Shown here: positions 41,831 through 54,657 of the stretch, in pieces
Layout of the letters: the number at the start of each line of letters is the position of its first letter
Numbering within the stretch: position 1 is the first letter of the stretch
Source of the DNA: Apoderus coryli
Lineage: Eukaryota > Arthropoda > Insecta > Coleoptera > Attelabidae
NCBI GenBank assembly: GCA_911728435.2
Contig: OU452198.1
Span: forward strand, 31,091,902 to 31,155,901
Direction: 5' to 3'
DNA: 64,000 bases
Made by a program: the position numbers and the translations under genes
The notes under the pieces: generated by a model
What the model saw: the letters and a program-made list of their open reading frames with translations, nothing else
Told to the model about the DNA's origin: nothing
The model's database searches: none

Positions 41831-44495
41831 TTTCGCGCAATAATTTTTTTTCTCTTAAATTAGTACACTACAATAATGATTATTAAATTTTAACTGACTA
41901 TATCGCGCACGGCACTGGGTTTATATACTCCTACTACTGAGCCGCGCAGCCAATAGGGTGTTAGCTCCGCCGACGCACACTACATGCACGTTTCTCATTG
42001 GTTATATATTTCGTTGCCCGCACCAGTGAAAAATAATCGATAACGCTTACAACATGTTTTGTTGACCAACTTGGCGTTTTTGTGTCATTTTAACAACACA
42101 CCGATTTGAAAATTGAAATAACTAGATGTGTAGTATAATAACGGTGTTGTTTCAAGAACAATATTTCCAGACGTAATTTTGTGATCTGAACAACTAAACA
42201 TTACAGAATCAATACTGCCAGCTGCTTTAGGAACTTTTTAATGAAGGGTTATTTAAAATTAAAAGCTGGCTGATATTACTCATTGGACCTCATTACCCTG
42301 GGTTACCAATGTGCCGTATTACAAATTAAACGACTTCCAGCTCTAAAGTAGTAAACGGTCACGAAAAGATTGGCATATATAAAGTAATGTTTAGATTCTG
42401 CCAAGCAAAGGTAATTAGGATTGTTAAATAAAATATAACATTTTCCACAAGACAAAAAGAAAACTATAAATTATTTTTTTATTAAATCATCTGTGCTGTG
42501 TGTAGGTGTTATATTTACAAATTGTACAATATTTAATTAACTACAATATATATAAAGATTCTCTTAATATACTTACAACTTAAAAAATAGTAATTTACTA
42601 AATACAGCTAAATAACTATCATCAATTTTTAGTATTAGTTACTAAAAAGTACGTATTATAAAATAAAGATCGCATGTATCATGAGTAAATTTTCATTTCT
42701 TTTTTTAAATTTAATCTCATCAAATGATTGTTTCACAATAATTTATTGAAGGTTTCGATTGTGATTACTTCAAACTGGTGAGAATATGCTTGTACAACAA
42801 CAGGTTGAGCCTAGAACAGTAGGCGTAGGCAAAATTTAGGGGCTTTCAAAGGTAAGAGCTTGCATTATATTAAGTTCCTGGTTTACGTTCAATGCATTCT
42901 TTGGATCATCTAGTAAATGGTAAAGACCTCACAAACTTAAGATTGCAATGTCTTAAGAGGAAGGAAGGAAGAAGAAAAGAGTATTGGAAACCCGGCACAA
43001 CGAACAGTGACATTGATCCGTTATGATCAGATTTGCAGAGTCCGATTAAAACGAAGGAACTGACTTAAAAACGAAATAAGGATCATAGTTCTTATGGAAT
43101 AAGTTCTATAGAGGAAGGCGTAACAGTAAGTGCAATAGCCCATTTTCTTTCAAATGAAATCGATAAGCAACCAGTTCCTTAATATATTCAAGGTCAATTG
43201 ACTGACAGTGACAGTTTGACGTTCCTTCTACAATAAAAATACTTGACATTGACATGTGAGCACGTCACGCCAGTTTATCTGATCTGAGTTTGAGAAGGAT
43301 AAAGCCTTATGCGTTGGTAATTATTGTGCATGATGGGGACAGGGGCCGCCTCTCGCAGAGTCGATATAGTGAATTTCTGTTCACTCGGCATATTACCAAC
43401 GTAAACTAGATGTCGCTAAGCACATTCTTTTACATAACCAGTAGATAATGTTAAGAGATTCAAAAACAGATTCCTTTAACCTAAATTTCACCGTACACCA
43501 CTGATACATTATGAATAAATTAATTAGTAAGATATTTAGAAATAACCACAATCCGCAAATATCTTTCGTTCACAAAACCATAGAATTTTGGTGAAAATAG
43601 AATATTGTAAGAGCGGTAAGTATTGTCACAGCCTGCGTAGTTATGTCGAAAATACAATTTTGAGTATTACTGCTTCTTAAATATTTAACAAAGGTAGGTA
43701 AGGTAACGGATACAATGTTTATAAAATTGGACAATGACGGCATGCAAAATTTAAACAAACAAGTTAAATTAGGTAGTTTTAGAGCGATCAATCAACAAAT
43801 TTTCTTTTGAGACTCTTGGTTGATTTTGCCGAAGATTCGATACGTCTGTAACTAAACCATGGCTTGAACAAGGTGGAATAACTCAAAAGAGGGCAACAAC
43901 AAATTTTCACGAAAAATAATGGTACTGTCATAGAATAATAACTATAGATAAGAAGGGTCAGTAGACGTTAAAAACCGCATCGACTCGTCGCAATCCCAGC
44001 TACATTTCTCGCCCGCTACTATGTTATACTATATCTATATATACCATAATAAGTGCGGCGAATTGCTTTGTAGACAGAGAGATAAAAGGTTCCGACACGA
44101 AGTGAAGTAACTGTACAGTAAACTGTGGTACTGTTTTGGGTGTCGAGAAAGTACCAAGCAATTTTTGAAGGACGAAGAAATGACTGAAAACGCATCCGTT
44201 CATCGAATTGAAATTTAAATTGTTCGCCGATACAACATATTCACAAGATATAGCCCCAGCGACTATCGTTTATTTCTCAACCCCTAAAAAAAAATTGAGA
44301 GGACCACGAGAGAGGCTATAAATGGCAATTATGAGAATCGTACTATACTATCTATACAGCTTTTAGCTATGAAAAATTATTCCATATTTCGAATAAGTTT
44401 ATGTTTTCCAAAAGTTAATCATTGCAGTACCTAGAAATATCGTGTCGAATTTGTATACGAAATTTAGTTAAAATCCGTTAAGTGGTTTTTGAGTT
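41831..44495. other. Unit 3 right part: promoter, AT-rich flank and short elements
   Basis: Includes the F-box promoter (41895-42010). Short repeats follow near 43390-44400, the mirror of 18990-20460, holding the small MITE family at about 43950-44130 and a 73-codon frame without protein character at 43570-43791. No gene besides the F-box. Confidence 0.5.
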
Positions 44496-45190
44496 ATCGT
44501 GGATACAGATTTTTCTGACCCTTTTTTAGATTTTTCACGGACGCCTATATTAATTTTTGTCGTTATTTTTAACATCACTTTTAAAGTCGAAATATCTTTT
44601 ATTTTCATCCCTTTTCCAGTATTTACGTACGCTTATGTAAGCAAGTTTTTTATGACACATTTCATAAGTTGTTGTTTGATATCGGCCTTCACCAGCAGGT
44701 ATTTAGCCAGTTTCCAGTGGAATTTTTGCGGACGCACATTAAAGTGCAGCTGGGCTCTTGCCTATATCCATATTGTTGAATGTATACTTCTTGTTCACTG
44801 TTTGGCGTTTGCAGCTTTCTTGTCATAGGATATATTGTATCAAAGCTATAAATAAGTAGGCAATATGTTTTCTTTTAGTTTTTCGACCCCTTTTTACACT
44901 ATTTTGGAACGTCAATGTAATCTAATTTTTATGCTAAATGTTTTAGGTTATATTCTATTAAATCTATGAAACATAATTCAATATTTCGGATAAGTTTAAG
45001 AACTATGATTTTTTAAAATTTTTTAACCCTTTTTTAAACCCCATGCCTACGCTCAATGTTTCCGAAAAGTTAATCACCACCTAAATATATCATGTAGTAT
45101 TTTTGTTATCAAATTTGGTTAAAATATGTGGAGTGGTTTTTGAGTAATCATGGATACAGAAGAGAGACATTTACATATTATACAGGATGT
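44496..45190 (+). repeat. Tandem-repeat block, unit 3
   Basis: Same approximately 140-bp monomer family as 50697-52650 but in opposite orientation: phrases such as TTTTTGAGTTATCGTGGATA and ACCCCATGCCTACGCTCAAT. Identical blocks at 27960-28330 and 59565-60250. Confidence 0.6.
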
Positions 45191-45971
45191 ATCATAATAT
45201 GTGGGACGCATTTACAGAGGTGATACGCCATTTTGAAAAAATGAAAAAGTTCCTATAAACATAAATATGTGCAAATCGCTTTGTGTCGGAGATACAGGGT
45301 GTCAAAGATCTAATTTTTAAGTTTTTCTCCAAGATTTTGTAAATCAGTAAATTGAAATTTGATACGGTTATTACACGTCAAAAACTCAATATTAAGACCA
45401 ATGTAATGTTAATTAATACCTACAGGGTATATACACATAGTAATGCATATCCCACCATACAGAGGCCGAACAAATCTAATGTATAGGTAACACAAGCCGT
45501 AAAAATAGAAAATAAAATAATGTAAACACAAAACGCTAGCAGGAGACCATTTATCCTTCTGCTAACAGCACCAAAAATATTTTGGTATCAGCAACGCTTC
45601 GGACGGTGGTCTCCAAGCAATCGGTTGTCGATCTTAAATGCCAAATAATGAAAACTACAAAATTCATATTGTAGGTAAAACCAGTCATTTTGTCCGCTAT
45701 GCCCCAAAATTTTCTTTTTATTATATTTGCGGACACAAATTCATATTGTGCTATGGGGTATTTTTATTTACAAGGTTCGAAGATTCTATTGGAGTCTGGA
45801 AATACATTCATGTTAGTCAGCTAGTGGCTGCTTAGGTGTATATAGATGAACTTGCCGTTTTGTGAAAAAAATATATTTAATATGTTTAAAAACTTAAAAT
45901 TAAGAAATCATATAACATTTTTAATATGAGATGATGTAATCAATAATTGGAAATGATTTTTGATTTTTCAG

Positions 45972-46014
45972 ATCCAAGGAATCACTCAAACACCATCCAT
46001 GGTTGGCCTACTAG
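45972..46014 (+). pseudogene. SET8 terminal exon, duplicate copy 4
   Basis: Acceptor and 43 coding bases identical to the colinear exon; no companion exons. Confidence 0.9.
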
Positions 46015-46609
46015 CTTATTTATATTCAAGTTTTGTTGATTTTTTTTTTGTTTTGTGATGTAGGGTTCTAGTTTATGGGGTAAATTATAATTAAATCGAA
46101 TTTTTACTTAACTATTACTTATATTATATATTTTAGACTTGTTGATTACTTTGATTTGAATGATTCAGTATTTTTTGTTTTAAATGATAAGAAAATCTCA
46201 TATGATAAACTAAGTACATCAGACTACTCTTAATTAATTAATTTATTATTCTAGTATTTTATGGTTCTTGACAAAGCTTTTTTGTAAATAAATTTGTGAT
46301 TGATATTATGAATTCAACTGTTTTCTTTTTTTAAAAAACTTTCATGTGTTACATACTACAGTGGCGGATATTTATAATTATACACCTCGTGTCAACAACG
46401 GTATACGCAGAATCCTGACTGTTTCCGACGCTTGTGAAAACAAACCTATAGCAGCGTAAATATAAGAGACAGTATATCTACTCCTCGTCGGTACCCTTTG
46501 TGGAGCGTTTACAGAGAGATGCCGCGTATCGGGACATGCTACAATAGAAAATAGGCCAGAAAGCAAAATATGGGGGCATCTAAATAAATAAATAGAAAGG
46601 ACTTTATTT

Positions 46610-47297
46610 TTAACTCGGTGAGAGTCAGCTAACCGAGCATGTAAATTATAACACTTAGCTTCGCGTTATCTGAAGAAGTACCGAAATAAATGAGGTTTGA
46701 CTTTTTGGGATTAATTTTAAGTCCGTTATTGCAACAATATTGCTCTATATTATGTAGCGTTTGATTGAGAGTAGCTTCAGCGGTAACAGAACCACTCCGG
46801 TCGTAAGTCACATAGACCTGTGTATCGTCCGCATACTGGTGCATATCACAAGCTGTCAAACAGCCCACCATATCCACTGTGAATAAAACAAATAGAGGTC
46901 CCAGTATCGACTCCTGGGGAACTCCCCTCTCTAGCGGAAGGCATTTCGAATGCCTACCATTGATAAAAACAGCCTGCGAGCGATCATATAAATAGTCTCA
47001 AAAAATGAACAGTAATTTGCTCAAAATCCAAATAGCTTAATTTCCGGCATAACAACCGGTGATCAATAATATCAAACGCCTTACTAAAATCAAGAAGAGC
47101 CAGAGCGACTGTTTCCTTTCTATCTACAGTTACCTAATATAATGTCGTCCAAAACTTTGGTTAAAGCCGTTGCCGTGCCTAATCCTCTCCGGAAGGCGGA
47201 CTGACATGAAGGGGAAGATTAAACTCACTTAAAAACCCCGCAATTTGTTTGTAAATTACTTTCTCAAATATTTTTGAAAATAACGACAATAAGCTAA
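46610..47297 (-). pseudogene. RT relic, unit 4 copy (right part continues at 54064)
   Basis: HQYADDTQVYVTYDRSG and INPKKSNLIYFGTSSD blocks, then frame-broken motif A and B. The relic is cut at 47299 by the large transposon and resumes at 54064-54251 with VLPLPKVSVVNEFSDLR. Confidence 0.85.
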
Positions 47298-47299
47298 TA

Positions 47300-47900
47300 C
47301 CCAGTAAACACATATACGTAAATTAAACGTTGATTTAACGTGTCAATCGTTGATAATTGGTCTTACTTTAGAAAAGTGACGGTTTATTTTAAGTTTAATT
47401 TTACACCGGTCAATTTAAACGTTATAGACACGTGGTGTTATTATCTAAATACAACTACCTACATTTATTATGTTTAAGTAACGTTGTATATGTATTATAA
47501 ATAAACCATAAAATAAAAACGTTTGTTTTAGGTGTTTTTTAAACGCGTGTCAAACATTGTCAAAATTAAAAACGTTTATAAAACGTTCTTTATGTAATTT
47601 ATAATAAACCGATATTTATAGCTAAAATAACGTTAGAAAATGTTCATTAGAAGCGCATAATTTTTAGAGGCGACAATGAAAACGTTAAAATGACGTTTTT
47701 TAAGTATTTTATAATAATTCTAAAATTACAGTTAAGGTAACGTGTAAAATATCCCATAAAAATTCTTATTGCTTAATATGGGAAAATTCAAAACGTTTAT
47801 ATAATGTTTATAAAGTATGTTATCACAATTCCAAATGTACCAACAATTAGAACGTGTGAAATTATTTTTAAAATGAGCAATATTTAAATTGGGAAATTTT
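47300..47900. repeat. Left subterminal AACGTT-type motif field
   Basis: Roughly 15 to 18 AACG-containing motifs (AAACGTT, TAACGTG, AACGTTA) in 600 bp of otherwise CpG-poor, AT-rich sequence, on both strands and with irregular spacing of 20-60 bp. By analogy with other DNA elements these may be transposase binding sites. Confidence 0.6.
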
Positions 47901-49429
47901 AAAACGTTGATTATTACGGTTCCAAATACTTTTAAAAAATGTGTCAATGAATCGTTTGATGTAAAACTAGAATTATTGAAATAACAACGAGTATTACGTC
48001 CTAAATGTATTTTCAAAAATCTAGAATATATAAAGGTTTAACCTTAATTTACCTACCAGTTGAAACAGTAAAACAAACACTTTATAATATGTAAGTAAAT
48101 CCCTAATATACCTATTTAGTTAGTTACTTTTGAAAACACCATTTAAAAGGTATTTAAATTGTATAACTTTACACTAATTTAAACGACCTTGTAAGTCCTA
48201 ACGTTTCCTAGTTTCCAATGCTATCCCATTCTTATCTCGGACATAGTGTACATAACAAATTGAACAAAAAGTGTTTATCAAAAACTTCCTACTACAACTA
48301 GTTATACCTATCGGTACTCTAAGTTTACAAGAGTAATGCGAAATATTTGTTAACAAGTTAATTAAATCTTATAATGATTTGTTGGGTTTTTCTTTTTTCT
48401 TATGCAAAAATATAAGTTTCAGAATAGTTTTACAACATATTTTTTCCAATTTTGAATAAGAAGTTAAAAATAAGTGGTATTATACCTACTTAAATACCTA
48501 GTAACCGGCCCAAGCAATCACAAAAAAATGTTTTTGTTTTTGCTATATGAACACCTGTTTGTGTAGTTTCACACATTTCAAACGTTGCTTGAACGTTGAA
48601 GGCAGGCCGTTGTTAAACCATTAAATTATAAAGCATATGATTGGCCGAAAACGTATGTGAAGGTCGTAATGTTTGTTAGTGACTAAAATTATACAGTTGT
48701 TTTTTAACAGTGATGCCAAAGTGAGAATTTCTTCTCGTACTATAGGAGATATAAAGATATATATAATCTAATTATTATTTTTTATAATAGATACGTATAC
48801 TTTCGGGGTTTCCAGAAATTTATTAATTTTAACACACACTTTTTTGAATTTGATTAAAGTCAAACAACATAAGTGTATTTTCAACAATTCTTCTTTATTG
48901 AAATGATTTACACAAAGAAACATTCCACATTAAATGGTGTATTACAGAAATTTGCTATTTACATAATAAGTAGTAGGTATAACAAAATTTAAGTTTTCGA
49001 AAAATTTTATATAAACCTCATGTTTTTTGCTATTAAATAAAAGTTTTTCAACAAAGTGTATGTAGGTTTACATGTTTGAATCCATATTATACCTTACGAC
49101 ACTAGGTAAGAATTCTTTGTAAGATTTATTAATGCCACTGAAGAAGGAACAGTAAAGTTCCGAAACATGTTTGGCTGATTCGAACATGTATATAAAAATA
49201 TTTTCTGTAGTAGACGCCTTTGATTTATAAAATTTAAAGCTTTGCTTAGGTATAAAAAGACAGACTTAAAATGACATTTAAATTTAATTAAAAGGCTACC
49301 CGACTTGGCAACAATGGTTTTAGATAAATCGCGGGTAGGTATTAGAATTAGAATTTAGATTATATTTTATATTTATTACGTTATACCTATCCAAGCACTG
49401 GAAGGTTCAAGCAAAATAATTAATGTGGT

Positions 49430-49825
49430 AGCAAAGAATAATAGTTAGGTATCATTGTTGATAGTGCTACAAATAGTTAAAAAAATTTAAGTAGTTAAAT
49501 GCTTATTAAAAATTAAGTGACGTTCGGTATTGAGGGCCTTTCTAAAAGAATTATGAAGATAGTGCGAATATAATAAAAAGAAAGTGCTACAATTAGTTCA
49601 AAAAGATTTAAGAAGTGTAATATTATTAAAAATTAAGTGAGATTCGGTATTGAGGGACTTTCTAGAAGAATTATAGAGGTAGCAAAGAATAATAATTATG
49701 ATCGTAAATTGTGCGAATATAATAAAAATCAAGTGCTACAATTAGTTAAAAAATATTTAAGTAGTTTAATATTATTAAAAATTAAGTGATGTTCGGTATT
49801 GAGTTTCTAGAAGAATTATGAAATT
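49430..49825. repeat. Three-copy tandem repeat, about 120-170 bp
   Basis: ATTAAAAATTAAGTGACGTT with TTCGGTATTGAG, TTTCTA(A/G)AAGAATTAT and GTGCGAATATAATAAAAA occurs three times with small gaps. Inside the large element; non-coding. Confidence 0.75.
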
Positions 49826-50625
49826 TTTAATGGCCAACCAATTAGGAATACAGTTCAACTGTAAAGGTCGCTTCAACAAAATGGTTTTGAAAAGACAACA
49901 CTTTTGAGCACTATTTTAGGTAAGTAATAGGTGTCAATAAGATAGAACACAAGATTTTATTATGATACTAAAACGGGTTAAACATATTTGATATTTACAC
50001 AGGGTATAAAATTAGTGCGTTAAGATCCATTTACGCATTATTTACCACCATATTTGCAGAAAAATGTTATAAATAAAAATTATGCGCCCTATTAATGTAC
50101 ATATTTTTTAAAATAAGTATATTTCGTACTCGTTTGTACTCATCAGCCAGCCACACCACTCGATATTTTGCTTTCAGAACACTAATAAAAATTAGATTAT
50201 AAAATTTGAAAAAATTCACAGGAAAAAAATTTAAAATTGACAAATTAATGCAATGAATTTACTGATTTACTGGGTTTATTGCACTCAGAAAATATAATTT
50301 TAGATTAAAAGTAAATATCTTTTACTTTTGCCTAAAAATGTATAGAGTATCTATACGCTTCTAGCAAAAATAACATTACATTCTAAATATTTATAATTAT
50401 ATTATGCTAATACCTATGTATACATTTTTCATTTCAGAAGCAGCCAAATTGAACTTTCCCGTGCACCAGAAAAATGATTTGCAAGCATTATTAGCTCTCC
50501 ATATCATATATGTAATATATGTATATATGGAGACTATTAGTTTCATGAAAAAAAAATTTTTTTTAATTTCACCGGAAATACTTCTTTTTGGTCATTTTAT
50601 ACATAAATAAGTAGTTTTAAAAAAA

Positions 50626-50664
<39 letters not shown>

Positions 50665-50665
50665 A

Positions 50666-50696
<31 letters not shown>
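50626..50696. repeat. (TGTC)n microsatellite
   Basis: About 17 units with a single TA change near 50664. It heads the satellite block that follows, an arrangement (CTGT tract then 'GATAACTC..AAACC') common to certain insect repeat families. Confidence 0.95.
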
Positions 50697-52650
50697 ATCC
50701 ACGAAAACGCAAAAACCGCTTAACAGATTTTAACCAAATTTGGTACAAAAATACTATTGGACATGGCAAGGAGCTGATTAGATTTTGGGAAACATTGAGC
50801 GTAGGCAAAGGGTTTAAAAGAGGGTTCAAAAACTAAAAAAATTCATAGTTCTTAAACTTATCCGAAATACTGCATAATTTTTTACGCATTTAATTGAATA
50901 TAACCTAAAATATTGAACATAAAATATTAGACCACATTGGCGTTCGAAAATAGTGTAAAATGGGGTAAAAAAGATTAAAAAAAAACCTATTTCTTAAAAA
51001 TAGCAGAAATATTAACTAGTTATTGATAGTTTTGATAGAATATAACCTATAAAATGTGTTATGAATAACTTACTTTCATAGGCGTTCGTAAATAGTGGAA
51101 AAGGGGTCAAAACATAAAAAATATATATTTCCTAAACTTATTCGAAATATGGAATAATTTTTCATAGTTGTGATACAATATAAGCTAAAAAATATTCCAT
51201 AAAAGAATTGGTTCACATAGGCGTTCGAAAATAGTTTAAAAAAAGGGTCAAAAACGAAAAAAAAAACGTTTCCCAAATATACCAGAAAAATTGGCTAATT
51301 ATATATAGCTTTGATATAAGATAACCTAAAAAATGCAGCATAAAATTTTTATTCACATAGGCGTTCGTAAATAGTAGAAAAAGGGGTAAAATAAAAAAAA
51401 ATTAAAATGTAAAAAATTTTATATTTAACTAGATGAATTGGTGTTAAAAATACACGACAAAAATTAATGTACCATAGGCGTCCGTAAAAATTCTATAAAA
51501 GGGTCAGAAAAAATTTGTATCCGTGATAACTCAAAAACCATTTAACGGATTTTAACCACATTTGGTACGAAAATACTACAGGATAATTATAGGTGGTGAT
51601 TAACATTGAGCGTAGGCAACGGGTTTAAAAGAGGTTTCAAAAATTTAAAAAATCATAGTTCTTAAACTTATCCGAAATATTGAATAATTTTTTATAGTTG
51701 TGATAGAATATAACCTAAAAAATGTTACATAAAAGAATTAGTTCACACAGGCGTTCGAAAATAGTGTTAAAAAAGGGTCAAAAACGAAAAAAAAATGTTT
51801 CCCAAATATACCAGAAAAATTGGCTAATTATATATAGCTTTGATATAAGATAACCTAAAAAATGCAGCATAAAATTTTTATTTACATAGGCGTTCGTAAA
51901 TAGTAGAAAAAGGGGTAAAATAAAAAAAATTAAAATGTAAAAATTTTTATATTTAACTAGTTGAGTTGGTGTTAAAAATACACGACAAAAATTAATGTTC
52001 CATAGGCGTTCGTGAAAATTCTATAAAAGGGCCAGAAAAAATTTGTATCCGTGATAACTCAAAAACCACTTAACGGATTTTAACCACATTTGGTACGAAA
52101 ATACTACAGGCTATTTATAGGTGGTGATTAACATTGAGCGTAGGCAAGGGGTTTAAAAGAGGGTTCAAAAATTTAAAAAAATTATAGTTCTTAAACTTAT
52201 CCGAAATATTGAATAACTTTTTATAGGTGTGATAGAATATAACCTAAAAAATGTTACATAAAAGAATTAGTTCACACAGGCGTTCGAAAATAGTCTTAAA
52301 AAAAGAGTCAAAAACGAAAAAAAAATGTTTCCCAAATATACCAGAAAAATTGGCTAATTATATATAGCTTTCATATAAGATAACCTAAAAAATGCAGCAT
52401 CAAATTTTTATTTACATAGGCGTTCGTAAATAGTAAAAAAAAGGGGTAAAATGAAAAAAAATTAAAATGTAAAAATTTTTATATTTAACTAGTTGAATTG
52501 GTGTTAAAAATACACGACAAAAATTAATGTTCCATAGGCGTCCGTGAAAATTCTATAAAAGGGTCAGGAAAAAATTGTATCCGTGATAACTCAAAAACCA
52601 CTTAACGGATAACCTACAACATGCAGCATAACAATTTTGTTTACATAGGC
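50697..52650. repeat. Higher-order satellite: about 140-bp monomers in about 530-bp units
   Basis: The phrase GGCGTTCG recurs at 50939, 51081, 51220, 51360 and (as GGCGTCCG) 51477, a spacing near 140. The phrase GTATCCGTGATAACTC recurs at 51518, 52045 and 52578, a spacing of 527 and 533. So four diverged monomers make one higher-order unit, present about three and a half times. The same monomers occur in the array units outside the element. Confidence 0.85.
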
Positions 52651-53640
52651 GTTCGTAAATAGTAGAAAAGCGGGCAAAATAAATTTTATAATAAAACTAA
52701 AAAAAAAATCAATTATTTTGCGTACAAGAATTTGGCCTAGATCTGGAATATAAAATATCTGCGTATAAATAGTGCCTCCAAAGAGAAGAAAAAGGCACAA
52801 AACCCGATACAAAAAAAAAAATAGCTGATGTCTAAAACAAAACAAAAATTTAGATAAATGACAAAAAGGTCATAAAATTATGACTTTTACACTTAAATAT
52901 GGAGAGCTATTCGTGCCTCGAGGGCAACAGCTAGTTTATGTATTAGATTTATGATTTATTGATTTTTTAAATTAATTAAAATTCCCTATCGTAAGCGGTT
53001 AAGAAGCAGTCAAAATTTAAGCATAATTCTATATTTTATTCTTCTTAATATGTGAAAGAATTATTTGTTCCTTAATTTAACTTTCTATTTGTTATTAAAA
53101 AAAATGTTCCTATGTTTAGAATATATTACATATTTATAGACAATTTGTTATCTTACATTTTACACTAGTGATGATTCTAGAACATTTTGTTATAATTATA
53201 TACAACAAAAAATGTAAAGTGTTTTTATCCTAATAAAATAACGGACAAGGTTCGATGCTAAAAGTATGTCTCCAATATCCTAAATCGTTAAATCAAAAAG
53301 TTGGATTGTTGGTTGTAAATATATTAAAAACCAATTAAAAATCCGTTTGTTTTTTGTGTTATTCAATATTTTTATATAAAATATTGTCAAAAAGAAATTA
53401 CAAAATTATTCGATACAACGTAAGTTTCGGCGACAGAAAGCGTTCGCCGAAACGTGCATTATTGTATCGTATAATTTTGTAAGTTATATTTGACCACAAT
53501 ATTCAACATTAAAAAACACCAAAAACACCCAAATGTGTATATTTTTTGGTTTAACTATTTAACAAAAAGGGCATGATTTTTTCATCAAACTTTTGTACCA
53601 ACCCAACAATGGAAATCTGGTAGTTTTATTGATTTATTCC
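52651..53640. other. Right interior of the large element, no gene
   Basis: AT-rich. A stem-loop GTTTCGGCGA...TCGCCGAAAC at about 53427-53457 stands out for its GC content. No coding frame of note. Confidence 0.5.
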
Positions 53641-53702
53641 ATACATTTTATCAACGTATATTTCACGTTACAAAAATATATAAAAACCACATTAAATAAC
53701 GT

Positions 53703-53870
53703 GAAATCAAACGTTATTTAAACATTCCTAAAATGCGTAATTAATACGATTACACAAACGTTAATTATTAGCTTTTAAAAAACGACAAATGCATGTATTA
53801 CATATACAACGTTTCTGTAATCGTATTATTAACGTATTTTAGAACCGTTTAAATAACGTTTGATTTCACC
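53703..53870. repeat. Palindrome in the right end of the large element
   Basis: AAATCAAACGTTATTTAAAC with continuing sequence to about 53755 is mirrored at 53816-53870 (GTTTAAATAACGTTTGATTT). Arms of about 50 bp with 85% or better match and a 60-bp loop. Carries several AACGTT motifs. Confidence 0.8.
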
Positions 53871-54063
53871 GTTGAATATATATACATAAATACGTTCAAT
53901 ACACTTTTTTATATAGCATTTAACTAACGTTTCGTTATTAGTGTTCTGTAACGTGAAAAAGCGCGACATATAAAAGTAAAATATACGTATTTAATGTATC
54001 TTTTTTTGGAAAGGTGTTTTGTAATGATAAACGTTAAATAAACGTATGTGTGTTTACTGGGTA

Positions 54064-54285
54064 GGTCTTAAATCAGAAAATTCATTTACAACCGACACCT
54101 TCGGAAGGGGCAAGACAACAGCCTTCTTCCAGTCGGAAGGAAATACTCCATTCTGAATGCAATGATTAATAATGTGTGTTAGAATCGGAATTATTGTGGG
54201 GCAACACATCCTAATCATATCCAAATTAATTTTGTCAGCTCCAGCTGCCATCGACCCTCGACTTCAGTTCCCCGATACCGGTCAA
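54064..54285 (-). pseudogene. RT relic, unit 4, part right of the transposon
   Basis: Codes INLDMIRMCCPTIIPILTHI, WKKAVVLPLPKVSVVNEFSD. Continuation of 46610-47297 across the inserted element. Confidence 0.85.
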
Positions 54286-54657
54286 TACGTCAGAATCTAT
54301 GCACGCATTTTTAAAAATTATTCTTACGAGGGCGGTAAAAATTGGAATTGTATATTCGTTGTTATTTAAATTAAGTAGATAATTTTTAAATTAAAACCAT
54401 TGGTACATAAAAGCTTTTTGTTATTTATTTTACGCAAAATTACCGATGTTTGTTTTTTACCAAAAAAGAACAAAAGAAAAATAAATTGAAAAAGTACAAA
54501 ATTGCATATACTAAACTAAATATTTAATAAATTAAAAAAACAATATTTTAGCACATAAAAAAATAGAAAAGATATATTTGTAATAATAAATATATAATTT
54601 ATATAGACCTTTAATCGATCAGCTATATTGTATATAAACTAAATAAATGTTATTATA

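Larger units (their letters stand above)
36310..45430. repeat. Array unit 3
   Basis: 9.1 kb, including a 2.5-kb LINE. Enters the unit at the position equal to 45770. It lacks the RT relic (deleted between two ATCTA copies at about 37325), the mariner relic, and the foldback element. Has SET8 terminal exon copy 3 and F-box copy 4. The tandem-repeat block at 44500-45190 is present. Confidence 0.85.
47300..54061. mobile_element. 6.76-kb TA-flanked DNA element with AACGTT-rich ends
   Basis: Ends are CCCAGTAAACACA and its exact reverse complement. Outside each lies TA; the empty site in units 2 and 5 has one TA, so the target duplication is TA. Match between the ends continues imperfectly to about 35 bp (TACGT...TTAA-CGTT). 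The first 600 and last 420 bp are full of AACGTT, AACGTG and TAACG motifs in both directions. No frame over 95 codons and no transposase motif were seen, so it is non-autonomous. Inside are a triple tandem repeat, a (TCTG)n tract and a higher-order satellite. TA duplication points toward the Tc1/mariner side, but the CCCAG ends are not typical of it; superfamily left open. Confidence 0.88.

Noticed and set aside
43570..43791. 73-codon frame shared by units (also at 20038)
   Set aside because: No start context or motif; survives only as part of recently duplicated sequence and is lost by base changes in unit 4.
44499..44828. 109-codon hydrophobic frame, also at 59568 and reversed at 19004
   Set aside because: Made of the 140-bp satellite monomers; no protein signature and AT-rich by composition.
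47732..48016. 94-codon frame as a possible transposase of the large element
   Set aside because: No DDE, zinc-finger or other catalytic motif and low-complexity Asn/Phe/Ile content; chance frame in AT-rich DNA.
50617..50829. 70-codon frame with a DRQT repeat
   Set aside because: Translation of the (TGTC)n microsatellite.
49430..52650. Tandem repeats as a possible CRISPR array
   Set aside because: Units of 120-530 bp with no short direct repeats and unique spacers, in an animal genome without cas genes.
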